Part shown: positions 37,545 to 48,979 of the stretch, piece after piece
How positions within the stretch are numbered: the first letter of the stretch is position 1
Layout: the number at the start of each line of letters is the position of its first letter
Origin: Arcuatula senhousia
Lineage: Eukaryota; Mollusca; Bivalvia; Mytilida; Mytilidae
Direction of reading: 5' to 3'
DNA length: 64,000 nt
Assembly: GCA_963971305.1 (NCBI GenBank)
Contig: OZ020305.1
Location: forward strand, 13,859,001 to 13,923,000
Position numbers and translations under genes: made by a program
The notes under the pieces: generated by a model
What the model was told of the DNA's origin: nothing
Database searches by the model: none
What the model saw: only the letters and a program-made list of their open reading frames with translations

Positions 37545-37587
37545 TTTACATGTTACCCCAAACTCACATATTTTTTTTTTTTGGCCT

Positions 37588-37611
37588 CATGCAGCAGTAA
37601 TATTTTCCCAT
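37588..37611 (-). pseudogene. First codons of the THAP transposase, separated from the rest
   Basis: The minus strand starts ATG at 37611 and reads MGKYYCCM up to the insertion point. The two cysteines supply the first zinc ligand of the THAP domain, and the following part lies 2.04 kb away at 35544. The ATG is 8 bases inside the right terminal inverted repeat, so the transposase is read outward from that end. Confidence 0.7.
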
Positions 37612-37618
37612 TGAAAGT

Positions 37619-37689
37619 TGAACCGGAAGTTTACTATACCGTCCCGAACGAACGATAACTCGTCCTGACAAACATTACGAAAATCCGGA
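37619..37689 (-). repeat. Right terminal inverted repeat of the 10.8 kb transposon
   Basis: Reverse complement of the left end with the shared blocks ACCGGAAGTTTAC, ATACCGTCC, ACGAACGATAACTC and ATTACGAAAA. It ends at CCGGA, immediately before the duplicated AT and the resumed array unit GCAAGACTTAAATTAG. Confidence 0.85.
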
Positions 37690-37691
37690 AT

Positions 37692-40600
37692 TGCAAGACT
37701 TAAATTAGTATGAGTACTTTATTTTTGTACTAATAATAGCATATGATACCTTTAAATTGTATTGTGGTTTCTCATTGTTAACATATATACAGATTTATCT
37801 CCCATAAACAAACTATTAATTGATTTCCCATTTAACATAGAACTTCCTGGTAACGTGATTGGACATCTAGGTAAGAAATAATTAGGTTATTTGTTAAAAA
37901 CTTAATTTTTCTTGTTTTGTCACATACTTGTAAAGTTCCAATGACAAGAAAATTTGATTTTGGTTTCGATTTTAAATAATTGAGCTATCGTATGAATTTT
38001 ACGATCACCATAGATTATAAAAATCTAAAGACGGAAAACTGTTTTTTTTTTAAATTAAGAACGTTAAGGTTCTTGTTGGTCTTTGGAAAGTTGACCAACA
38101 GATTGAAGGTACTTATGTGTGTTGTTGGTACGTGCATTTTGTGGAAAATCAAGAAAATCAGCGTAATGTGATGACCAATCTTAAGTACTCAAAAAAGACA
38201 TGGAAACCATAAAGCATGATAGATTTTTATCTGCTACAAAACTCTATTTTTCACTATATAGTACAATAGATTGGTAGTAACAAAAACTACAACTCGGTTG
38301 TGAGACATAATTTGGAAAGCGCGGTGATAATTTCAATACAACAAACAGATAACTTATCAAACTTCACTATTCTTACGTTAATTTCTTCCAATTTGCAAAT
38401 CTTTGTTTAGAGATCATATGAATTTTTTTTTCTTTTAACTTTGGTCTTAAATCATGTCGCTTGGATCCACCCATTAGAACTAATTGCAAACGGTCAGAAT
38501 GAACATAAAAAGATATTCACTTTTTAACATCTTTGGTCTTTAAGTTTATAAACGTAACTGGGCATACTCTTTTAAGCTAAACATATTTGGGCATACTCTG
38601 TTAAGCTAAACATATCTGGGCATACTCTTTTAAGCTGAACATGTCTGGGCATGTTAAGCAGACTTTCGATATAATCTTCACAAGAGCGCCAAGGTTGTTT
38701 ACAAAAATCGCAAAGTATTCTGGCCTCGTTTTCAATTTGCTTGCCTCGATTTCGAGTTTGCATCTTTGTGCTTTCGCCAGAGTTTTTATCATACCCGCTG
38801 GCAGGATTGGTTTCTCAGTCTGTCAGAACAACAACGACATCAATCACTTCACTTTTACAGTGTCACACTATTCTATGTAACTATATATATATTATGGACT
38901 TGAAGATCGCAATGGAAGAAGGAGGTTTGGCGCCATAAAACTTGGTTTAACCCACCATTTCGTTTGAAATGCCTGTATCAAGTCAGGACCATTGCGATTC
39001 ACCAATTTTCCGGGATAAGTGGTTCGTTTTTGTCATTTTCTCTGGACTATGAGATTGATCATTCAAGTTCGGTAGTTTTGTTATTACCTTTAATTTCCGG
39101 TCGGTTGCCATTTCCTTGAGAAAACATTACCTCGTTTACGTACCGAAGCTCTTTATAAGTTCCGGTTACCTCTCCATGTCTGTGACATATCTCAATCAAA
39201 GCATCAAGAACATTTGATTTTGTATTTAGTTGATTAAAATTGGAAAAAAGGTACACAAAATCGCTGTATATTTAATTGCTGCTACTTTTGTTGATTCTGG
39301 ACCAACGTCAAGTTGCCTGACAGTATCGATAACCCATTTCCTTTAGAAATTCTCGAAGAGAAATCGATCAAAATGCTAGGTAAATCCTCAAAGGTCAACC
39401 TTACATTTTCCTCTAAACTTCATACCCACAACTACAACATCTACAAGGTGGAAACTGAAAAAAAAAACATAATACATAAACAAAACAATATAATCTGCCT
39501 CGCTGGTTAACATTACATACCAAACGTGTGCAAATTATTTTTGAATCTTAAGAACCAACCGGTGTTTGAATGATAATTTATGCTCTCTGAACTTAGTCCC
39601 ATTCCAAGATAAATATGTTTATCAATGCACAAAAATATGGGTTTATTATTTTTTCCGGGTTTTGGGATCACCATTGCAAGACTTAAATTAGTATGAGTAC
39701 TTTATTTTTGTACTAATAATAGCATATGATACCTTTTAATTGTATTGTGGTTTCTCATTGTTAACATATATACAGATTTATCTCCCATAAGCAAACTATT
39801 TATTGATTTTCCATTTAACATAGAACTTCCTGGTAACGTGGTTGGACATCTAGGTCAGAAATAATTAGGTAATTTGTTAAAAACTTTTTTTTGTTTTGTC
39901 ACATACTTGTAAAGTTTCAATGACAAGAACATTTGATTTTGGTTTCGATTTTAAATAATTGAGCTATCGTATGTATTTTACGATCACCATAGATTATAGA
40001 AATCCAAAGACGGAAAACTGTTTTTTTTTAATTAAGAACGTTAAGGTTCTTGTTGGTCTTTGGAAAGTTGACCAACAGATTGAAGGAACTTATGTGTGTT
40101 GTTTGTACGTGCGTTTTGTAGAAAATCAAGAAAATCAGCGTAATGTGATGACCAATCTAAAGTACTCAACAAAGAAACAAAAAAGACATGGAAACCATAA
40201 AGCATGATATATTTTTATCTGCTACAAAACTCTATTTTGCACTATATTGTACAATAGATTGGTAGTAACAAAAACTACAACTCTGTTGTGAGACATAATT
40301 TGGAAAGCGCGGTGATAATTTCAATACAACAAACAGATAACTTAATAAACTTCACTATTCTTACGTTAATTTCTTCCAATTTGCAAATCTTTGTTTAGAG
40401 ATCATATGAAATATTTTTTTTCTTTTAACTTTGGTCTTAAATCATGCCGCTTGGATCCACCCATCATAACTAATTGCAAACGGTCAGAATGAACATAAAA
40501 AGATATTCACTTTTTAACATCTTTGGTCTTTAAGTTTATAAACGTAACTGGGCATACTCTTTTAAGCTAAACATAATTGGGCATACTCTGTTAAGCTAAA

Positions 40601-41660
40601 CATATCTGGGCATATTCTTTTAAGCTGAACATATCTGGGCATGTTAAGCAGATTTGCATTCTGGCCTCGATTTCAATTTGCTTGCCTCAATTTGAGTTTG
40701 CCTCTTTGTGCTTTTGCCAGCTGCTTCCAGGATTGGTTTCTCAGTCTGTATAATTACAACAACGACATCTACCTTTCCGGTCGGTTGCCATTTCCTTGAG
40801 AAAACGTTAGCTCGTTTACATGCCGAAGCCCTTTATATGTTCTGGTAACCTCTCCATGTCTATGACGTATCTTACTCAAAGCATTAAGAACATTGGATTT
40901 TGTATTTAGTTATAGGGTACACAAAATCACTGTATATTTAATTGCTGCTACTTTCGTTGAATCTGGACCAACGTCAAGTTGACTGACAGTATCGATAACT
41001 CATTTCCTTTGCTGATTGAAGTCAGCATTAGAATTCTAGAAGAGAAATCGATCAAAATGCTAGGTCAATCCTCAAGGGTCAACCTTACATTTTTTACCAA
41101 AATACGCACAACTACAACATGTAAAAGGTAGAAACTAAAAAAAAACATAACGCATAAGCAATGAGAGCCAAAAGCAATATAATCTTCCTCGCTTTTTAAC
41201 ATTACATGCCAAACTTGTGCAAATTGTTTTTTGATACTTAGGAACCAACCGATCTTTGAAATATAGCTTATGACCCCCACTTATGCTCTCTGAGCTTAGT
41301 CTCCTTCCAAGATAAATATGTTTATCAATGCAAAAATATGGGTTTATTATTTTTCCGGATTTTTGGATCACCATCTTGCAAGACTTAAATTAGTATGAGT
41401 ACTTTTTTTTGTACTAATACTATCATATGATGGCCTTTAAATTGTATTGTGGATTCTCATTATTAACATATATACAGATTTATCTCCCATTTACAAACTA
41501 TTTTAACATAGAACTTCCTGGTTGGACATCAAGGTCTATCTACTTCGTTTGAAAAAAAAATAGGTAATTTGTAAAAAATTGCACCTTTATGTAGCAATGT
41601 TTTTACGTTTACATGTTATTTGTGTATTTTTTACTGGATAATCTCACTAATGGCAACAAT
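37692..41660 (+). repeat. Tandem array of 1.7-2.0 kb units in copy 2
   Basis: Unit starts at 37693, 39676 and 41378, so the periods are 1983 and 1702 bases. Together with the left part before the transposon (25480-26872), copy 2 has one unit more than copy 1. Minisatellite blocks of the ~30-base core lie at 38560-38650 and 40555-40645. The 1702-base unit lacks the GGCGCCATAAAA passage, as does the 1753-base unit of copy 1 (5200-6952). Confidence 0.75.
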
Positions 41661-42134
41661 GTTGAAATTGTAACATTAAAATTTACCAAAAACTATCAAT
41701 ATATACGATTTGACCTTTATAAAGATATGTGTAACTAAACTAAACGAGTGAACAAGCTAAATATTAGTAAGCCAAAATAAATGTTAGAAGAAGAAAGTTG
41801 AACAATTCAATCCTTTTAGATTTCGACCAATCAGGTTTGATATGATGAGTGAAAATTCGAACAATAATTGTAGTTTCAAATCGAATTGGAAAACTCCACG
41901 ATATAAAACATTATGAAAAAAAATCTATATTGAAAGGTATGAAAAATTAAATTGCATGTGAACACGGTGAATGAAATTCTATCTTTTTTTATTTCCATTT
42001 ACAAAACTATGGTGCGCTTTGCCTCCGGAGGGGCGGTAACTTGATAATTTTTAGGGAGGGGATGTGCCAATTTTCACGTGAATTCAATATACCCATATTT
42101 ATATAAGATTTCAAATTTTCATGACCCATATTAG
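41661..42134. other. Non-coding stretch, paralogue of 7261-7720
   Basis: Nearly the same sequence as in copy 1, with the same G-rich word at 42018. No gene recognised. Confidence 0.5.
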
Positions 42135-42810
42135 ATCTACATCTCGAAATTGACTCTCAAGGAAGACTTTCAACAAGGCTCTATGAAAAACGTGATGACT
42201 TAAACTTTCCAATCGTCAACTTTCCCTTTTTGTGTAGCAACATTCCGTCCGCTCCTGATGATGGAGTCTTCATATCACAGTTGATTCGTTACTCCAGAGC
42301 TTGCGGTAATTACATCGATTTCCTTGGCAGAGCGTCACGTTAAATTAGATATTGCTGACAACGGATGATGTTGGTCCTAGGTTACTGCTTTCACTTAAGA
42401 AATTTTACGGAGGACACCGTGCGCTCGTAGACAAATATGGGATTTCTATCTATCAAATTAGTGCAGATGTTGGCGGTTTGTCGTAGCAATTTCTTTTGTC
42501 TTCCTTTACCGGATTTGACACAACGGAGTGGGAAATTAGCAACACGACATGTGTGTTATAGCAGGCAGGAATCGCTTACTCTTCTGGAGCCCCCGAGTTC
42601 TCTCATGTTACGACTTGTTGTTGTATCTGTTCGGTTGATTTTGTGTTTTGTGTTTCTTCGTGCTATTTTTGTTCGTGTTAACCGGTTTTGTCGTTGCCCT
42701 TTCGGACTTTTGACACTCGAATGCCTAATTGGTACCTCTTTGCTTCTTGTATACATGTACATGTGTACGATTTACTGTATATCAGCTTGCTTTAAGTAAC
42801 CTAATGTACA
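42135..42810 (+). mobile_element. Penelope-like element 3' fragment (copy 2)
   Basis: Paralogue of 7721-8395 with the same frameshifts and stops in the coding remnant, followed by the 3' tail. A few substitutions separate the two. Confidence 0.8.
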
Positions 42811-43171
42811 TAAAATATTTAGTTTTGATCAAATTGTAACTCATTACAAGCATGTTATGATCCAGCCTATCAATTTATTTTTTCAAGGTACACCAAAGGT
42901 TTTGCTATAAAGTTTTTAAACTGTATTAGTTTTAGTAATGAAACTAGATTTTGTACTGTCTATTAAATCGTGGATAATTGGTTGTTCACAATTTGCAGGA
43001 CTGTTTTAATGTGGGCCGCAACATGTTTCAGAAGCAGCATTTAGGGGTCTTTAAGCATTATCCGTCGTCTTGCGTTCTTTATCATGCGACATGCTTGACA
43101 AAAAACTTTCAGGCAAATACATGCAGCAGGCTCTTCAAATTTTACATGCAGTTTCATCCCATAGTATTATA

Positions 43172-43490
43172 CGCTCCCGAAGGGAGCGATAATGGTAGAA
43201 ATGTCAATATTCTAGTTGTACTATGGGCTCAATTTTCCTTCAACGTCCGGTAAATCACGCGCGGTTTCCCGGACTTTCTGCGTCTTTTTAACGCTTATTT
43301 CTTTGAAAATTCCTGACGTCATTAAGCGCACAAAGGACCCACAAGAAAAGCTACTTTGTTTTTATTTTCGAATAAGAATTTGTTTAAATTAATTACCCAA
43401 TAAACATTTGAAAACTTATTTTAGCTTGTAAAATATTTAAGGATACGTTCAAACTTCGGGAGCGTCACAGGTTTAACCTGCATCATATTA
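43172..43490 (-). mobile_element. 319-bp Helitron-like insertion, CGCTCCC family
   Basis: The left end is a hairpin CGCTCCC-GAA-GGGAGCG. The right end has the matching word CTTCGGGAGCG (43454-43464), a small hairpin AGGTT-T-AACCT and then ATCATATTA. Copy 1 (about 8751-8760) has the empty site ATTATACAATG, so the boundaries are fixed to within two bases and no target duplication is evident. Read on the minus strand the order is small hairpin, subterminal repeat, terminal hairpin, as in the elements at 22575 and 31230. It has no coding capacity. Confidence 0.75.
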
Positions 43491-43575
43491 CAGTGTTAAG
43501 TGAATTTATGCCTAAAATTAACTGCCTCATATTTGACGCTTACTTAAGATTTTATATATATAAAGGACTTTAATA

Positions 43576-44466
43576 TGGGACGCAGTCCCACATATGTAGA
43601 AACTTCCAAAAGTTAATGGTTTGGTTTTTCTTCCAAACCGGATGTGCCGAGTGCGCGCAAGCACACTAGGCACGAATTTCTATGGGGCCAGAATTTCGAT
43701 GCTTTTCTTTTAATAAATTTTAAAACTGACAGATTTAATAACTACAGTAAAATTTCTTTTAAAAATATACAGGAGAATACGGATGGAAAGTCAAAACTAA
43801 ACTCTCTCTATATATTTTCAAGGAAACTCTCGTTGTCAAAGAGATGAAATGATCTCGCCAAGTTCTCGCGAGAATGGTCATTGTAAACAGGTGCGTTAGG
43901 AACAATCGTGATTAGTGATTGTTTACTAGTTCATTCAACCAATTTATGGAAAACAATAAAAGATAAAGCTTTACAACACTAAATAGTAAAATAGTAAAAA
44001 AGATGGTCTTACCTTAGCTAATCATGGAGATTTTTAAATCAATCCTGTGCATGTGCATGTTCCAGTGTTTTTTTTCCAAAATCCTGATTGAAACAAGTCG
44101 TCATTTTCTGCCAGGTTTTTTAAATCAATCCTCTCCACCCAATACTTCTAAATAGATATATTGGTGTACAGAAAATCACCCAAAACCTGGCAGAAAAAAA
44201 GGTTGCTTTGTTTACTTCTGCTGGAGCGCTAAATACTCTGACCAGGAAATGACGTCATGGATCACATAACACCAAAAAGAAGGTTATTTCGTCCCGTCAA
44301 CGTCATTCTATTATTTTTTGACACTATTTAAGAATGTTAAAAATTGATAATTGTTATATGCAAAAAAATTCGATATTTGTAATTATTAGTTATTGATCGA
44401 TGACTTTTTTTGACAACTTTATTCTAAAGCTGCGTCCCATTTTAGGTTGCACCTATTATCATATTA
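43576..44466 (-). mobile_element. 891-bp Helitron-like insertion, TGGGACGCAG family
   Basis: The left end TGGGACGCAGTCCCA is a hairpin (GGGAC-GCA-GTCCC). The right end has CTGCGTCCCA (44430-44439), a small hairpin TAGGT-TGC-ACCTA and ATCATATTA, the same last nine bases as the element at 43172. The empty site TTTAATACAAAT is in copy 1 at about 8840. No target duplication is evident. The small open frame 43644-43847 is not supported. Confidence 0.75.
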
Positions 44467-45209
44467 CAAATATCCGTCGCATTTTTCGAAGCAACTACAT
44501 GTAGTACACTCTTAATACTCTGAATGCATCCTATAGTACAGTATGTAAAAAAGCACTTATATGCCCCAAAAAGTAATTAATTCCTGTTTGATAAAAGTGG
44601 ACTTGTATAATAATTTCCCTCACATTTGTCGGGGCCACATGCACTAGGCTCTTGATTCTTTGTGTGCAGCTTCTATTGTGTAAAGCTATTTTACGCCCAT
44701 AAATCATCTAATTCCTGTTTTACGAAAAAAGATACATAGGCGACATTTCATTTCCGGGTAAGGCTCAATCTAGTTTTTAAGTTTTGAAGATGTTTTACTA
44801 ATTTTTAGTACAGTTCTAGTTAATGTTATTTTTGTTTAAATCATTTGAATCCGAGGTATACCGGTTGTCCATTATCATTTCATTTCTTGGTCAAACAGAC
44901 AGGCTTAATATTGAATTTATTTATTGTACCACATTCATGTATCTCTCGGTTACTGTATTATGGTTTGTTATTTGGTCATATTTTTGGATTACTTCCAAAT
45001 CCTGAAAAGACTTATAACTTACAGTAATTAGATACATTTTTTGGCATCCATTAGATTATTGTCAAAATAAACTTCGCAAATGCTCTTTTCATTATTTTGC
45101 AAATATCAACCTTGATGTAATACTAATCTGTATCTCATCGCTCTGTGTATCATTCTTTTGTACTGTGCAAATTATTTTTGCTTATTTTTACAGAATTAGT
45201 TCCATTAGG
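44467..45209. other. Upstream region of the TRIM-like pseudogene
   Basis: Paralogue of 8845-9572, with the same acceptor-like text (TTTTTACAG) before the start codon. No exon recognised. Confidence 0.45.
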
Positions 45210-46891
45210 ATGGCAGCATTGCTTGCATGTGGACCGTGTAACGTCCGAATCAAATCATCCCCTGCCGAATACTGGTGCCATGAATGCGATGACTTGTTGT
45301 GTGAAGAGTGTAATAGTCACCACAGCTCGGCCAAAACGTCCCGAGGGCATACAGTTATACGCGTAGATGAATATAAAAAGTTACCAGAATCAGTTCGAAA
45401 GATCTCCTCACTGTGCTCGGATCATGATTTGAAATACTACCATTTTTGCACGGGTCATAATGCACTATGCTGCCCTGTTTGTGCTCAAAGTACTCATAAA
45501 TCTTGTCGCGACTTAAAACTACTCGATGAAGTTACCAAAACGGCTAAAACATCAAGTTTTATAGAAGAGGTAGAAACAAGCATGAAAGACATTAAATTCA
45601 ACTTAGAGAAAATACTGTCAGATCGTGGTCAGAATATTTCAAGTTTACGAAAACAGAAACAGGAAATCAAAGAAAGGATTGGCACAGTACGCAAACAAGT
45701 CTACCAGCATATTGATGCGCTTGAAGAAAAGATACAAAACGAACTATCGAGATTAGAGGAAAGCGAGATAAAGAAACTGGAACTATCGATATTCAAACTT
45801 ACAACCTCACTAGACATGATCAAACGTAAGTTAGAGGAAACGACCATGTTAAAGACGTATGCATCAGATCTACAAACCTTCCTTGGAACTCGGGAATTAG
45901 AAAATGTCATAGAGAAGGAGAAAGTTTGTCTGGAAAATCTATTCCAGGATGGGTCACTAAACATTTGTGAACTCCAATGCAGCATCCATGATAAAATACA
46001 GGCTATCATGTCCGATGTCACAACCTTTGGGACAATATCTGTCATTTCAAAACCTCCCGCGGCCCGTCAGACAACGGACAAAGACAAACAGGCACAGATT
46101 TTCCTGTCTACACCCAAGCCGAACAGAATCAAATTTGAAGACGCCACTGCTCAATTAAAATCTAGGTTAAGCATCCAAAGATCACAGACAACAAATTCAT
46201 GATTTAGAGGACGTTCTGTACTTCCAGATGGCAAAGTTGCTGTTACTGATGATAATTACAGATGTGTTATCATTTTAAAGGAATCAGGTACAATAGAGAA
46301 AGAAATACCAATTTATGGAGAAGGTCCATATGACGTAACAGTCATAGATGACAGATTAATCGCTGTATCTACAAACAAAGGAGTGCAGATAATAGACGTG
46401 GACACTGGTACTGCAGACAAGACGTTTGATGTGGGAAAATGTTATGGATTGTCCTACTATGAAAGAATGTTGTACTGCTGTGTAGTTAGGAAAGGCGTGA
46501 TTTCTATTGAGATGTCTACAGGGAGAAGTAAAACAATTATACATGATAGACATTATGCATGGTCGTACTGTGCCGTTGCTGGTGGTAATTTATATTATAC
46601 AAGGGCAGACAAGAATTGTTTGTATTGTCATTCAATCAATGGAGAGAAGAGGACATAACACTGATAAATTTTCCTGTCGGTGTTACTGTTGACGGCAGTG
46701 GTAACGTCTACCTGGCATCTTATAAGAACAATCAAATTCTGATGATATCTCCTGACGGGCAAAGATGTAGACAGATACTGTCTGGTAATGATGGGATTAA
46801 ACTTCCGTGGGGACTTTGCTACAACAAGAACAAAAATGAACTTTGTGTTGCATGTGTACGTGGTCAGTGCTTTCTTTATAAGATCAGCTAG
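45210..46891 (+). pseudogene. Duplicate TRIM-like gene, inactivated
   Basis: The start at 45210 aligns with 9573. The B-box and coiled-coil part is intact and close to the paralogue (zinc ligands kept). A TGA at 46200-46202 ends the frame at the junction between the linker and the propeller. The bases just before it (AGACAACAAATTCA) differ strongly from the paralogue, as if a short patch had been replaced. After the stop the propeller frame continues, but a 13-nt deletion near 46650, at the GGAGAGAAGAGGACAT text, shifts the frame. The last part (to TAG 46889-46891) is open in the new frame. A truncated product of about 330 residues with B-boxes and coiled coil only could still be made. Confidence 0.85.
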
Positions 46892-47724
46892 AATTTAAAA
46901 AAGATACATACGAACAAGAAAAGAAAAGCATGTGCGTCTGATGATATTTGTTTAGGTGAATGATATTTTCATGATAGAAATTATAAATCAAATCTTGGAA
47001 CATTTAAAATAAAATGTAAATCAGTTCATGTAAATCATGAACATACAATTTAAATATATTGAAATTATCATTTTACACCAAGTTAAACTATGATATAGCT
47101 TATGAAATAAATGATGAATTGTGAAAATTTTCCCTGTCAAAAATGTAGCTAGATTGAATAATACTAGACGATAAAGAGATGTGCCATTGTGGTACAAATG
47201 AAAGCGACACAACCAACATAAAGAAACGGCAATTAAACATATGGGACAATGGAAAGCAGCCAGAAGTCTTCAACATGACCAGACGTCCCTGCTCGTCTTT
47301 TTGCATTGGTCAAAGGCTAACAATACAATACATAAGATTCAAACAAATTCTTAAATTATAAACAAAAGACCCATTTCTGGACATAAAACAAAACAGATAG
47401 TAACAGGTACAAACAAAAGCTTTGACAAGGATTTCTGGCGAAGAGCAGGCCCATATATAACATGTATAATGTGGCGGGGGTAATACTAGTTTTTTGGGCC
47501 CAACCTAGTCTCAATCGAAGTTTGGACGTTTTATTTACACAATTTAGTGTAGAATTATATATATATAGATTATAAGGATAATTTTTAAATTTATTGATTA
47601 TATTGAATCTAACAATTTAGTTCAATGTAAACAAACAATTCAAAACTAAAAAATACTGTATAAACATGTATTTGAAATAAAAAATGAACGTCAATTCATT
47701 TCGTATTTTGAAAAAAAAAACATC
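46892..47724. other. 3' flank of the TRIM-like pseudogene
   Basis: Paralogue of 11268-12305 with small indels. The minus-strand open stretch equivalent to 11916-11707 is broken here into two frames, which argues against a gene in either copy. Confidence 0.5.
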
Positions 47725-48115
47725 CTAGAAGATAACGAGAGAAGCAAGGGTACCAATAGGGCATCAGAATGAAGTCCTAAAGAACAGAGGCAAAACTAGT
47801 AAAAAAACAACGCGAACAGGACGAAAAAAAACAGACAACAAAAAACACAGAAATACAAAAAAAACTGAGTAACAATCAACAACTCGTAACTATAGTGAAC
47901 TCAGGTGCTCCGTAAGAGTAAGCAGTTCCTGCTGGCTCTAGTACGTCTATGAGCGCATGATGTCTTCTGTAAAAAAATTGGTTACGACAGCAACAGGGGA
48001 GTAACATATAGACCCTGTGTAAGCAAAATTGTTGTGTCAGATGCGACGCTCTGTCAAGGATTTTTATGTAAGTCCCACAAGCTCTGTTATGACAAATCAA
48101 TTGTGATACGTAAAC
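47725..48115 (-). mobile_element. Penelope-like fragment, minus strand (copy 2)
   Basis: Paralogue of 12306-12740, with the same orientation and the same truncation. The 74-codon open stretch (48100-47876) includes part of the RASHLTQQF-type C-terminal text. Confidence 0.75.
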
Positions 48116-48326
48116 TCATCAAGCTGGAGTGGACGGAATGTTGCTACACAAGAAGAAAACAACGACGAATGAAAAGTTAAAGTCATCACATGTGTCAAAG
48201 AGGTTTGTTGAGACTATTCCTTGAGAGTCTATTTCGAGATGTAGATCTTTACATGAACAGACTTACTAATTTCCGCTATGTCCTTTATTTCAAGTTCCTG
48301 CTGATAATACTATAAGACGGATAAAG

Positions 48327-48602
48327 TCATAGAATCAACAATTGTTCAGTGAAGATGTGGCCAATTACATAAATTGGCGGTAATTTAAAATTCATGAAAG
48401 GAAAACTTTCAGCAAGAAAGTTCAATGTGGTCAGTGCTCGCCGTTTTGCAATTGGTCCTACATCAAATATATAATGCATATGATTCAGGACATATTCTAG
48501 AATTATCAAAGAAAGGTCACCTTTTGGATATTGATCAACTAACATGGAGAAGACAGGTACAAACATAAGATTTGATGATAACTTTTGGCTCAGGGCATGC
48601 AC
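48327..48602 (-). other. Conserved minus-strand open stretch, copy 2
   Basis: 91 codons, paralogue of 13207-12950. The frame is kept between the copies but the C-terminal ends differ. Probably repeat-derived; no domain recognised. Confidence 0.35.
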
Positions 48603-48979
48603 ATATGAACGGTGACAGGGTAAAACACTTCTGGTCCAAACCTTTGCTCAATTGATAATCTATATCAAAGCACAAAAACATCAGACAATAGGAGAATACG
48701 AGACGTAGAGAAACTCTCCAGAGAACACTCTGTTAATGAAATTTAGATCAGAAGCAGCTATCGACTGGAGTAGAAAATTTACTTTGTGGACTCTAAATCC
48801 GAAATAACTTTTAAAATAAAAAATAATTTAGTGATGCAAAATTAGGAACACAATCGTTGTGATGTCTAAAATGACGCGAGGGGAAAAGGGCAATTTACAT
48901 TTAAAAGTTGATGTCAATTTATTAATGTTCTACATAAAAATGTACATCCGTGATAGAGCATCTGACACAAATATTTATA

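Larger units (their letters stand above)
35545..37587. mobile_element. 2.04 kb inverted-repeat element nested in the THAP exon
   Basis: The two ends face inward with ATATGTGAGTTT and GGGTAAC (35557 onward on +, about 37546-37571 as reverse complement), each preceded by an A run. It is flanked by the triplet CAT on both sides (35542-35544, 37588-37590). If one triplet is dropped, the two halves of the THAP exon join in frame, which fixes both the boundaries and a 3-bp target duplication. It carries the exon 35671-36204 and otherwise AT-rich DNA with a C-rich repeat (36290-36470). Confidence 0.75.
26875..37689. mobile_element. 10.8 kb DNA transposon, ISL2EU-like, with nuclease and THAP-transposase genes
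   Basis: Inserted in the array unit: the uninterrupted text CACCATTGCAAG (39671-39680 in this copy) is here split into CACCAT at the left and ATTGCAAG at the right. This gives an AT target duplication (26873-26874 and 37690-37691). The ends are inverted repeats of about 70 bases. They share in order TTTTCGTAAT, GAGTTATCGTTCGT, GGACGGTAT and GTAAACTTCCGGT, and both begin with TC. The left half carries a SAP/SWIM/YqaJ gene on +, the right half a THAP/DDE_4 transposase on -. A YqaJ nuclease with a THAP-DDE transposase and AT duplications is what I know of ISL2EU. A PIF/Harbinger assignment is the main alternative, since ATT can also be read as a 3-bp duplication. Confidence 0.85.
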
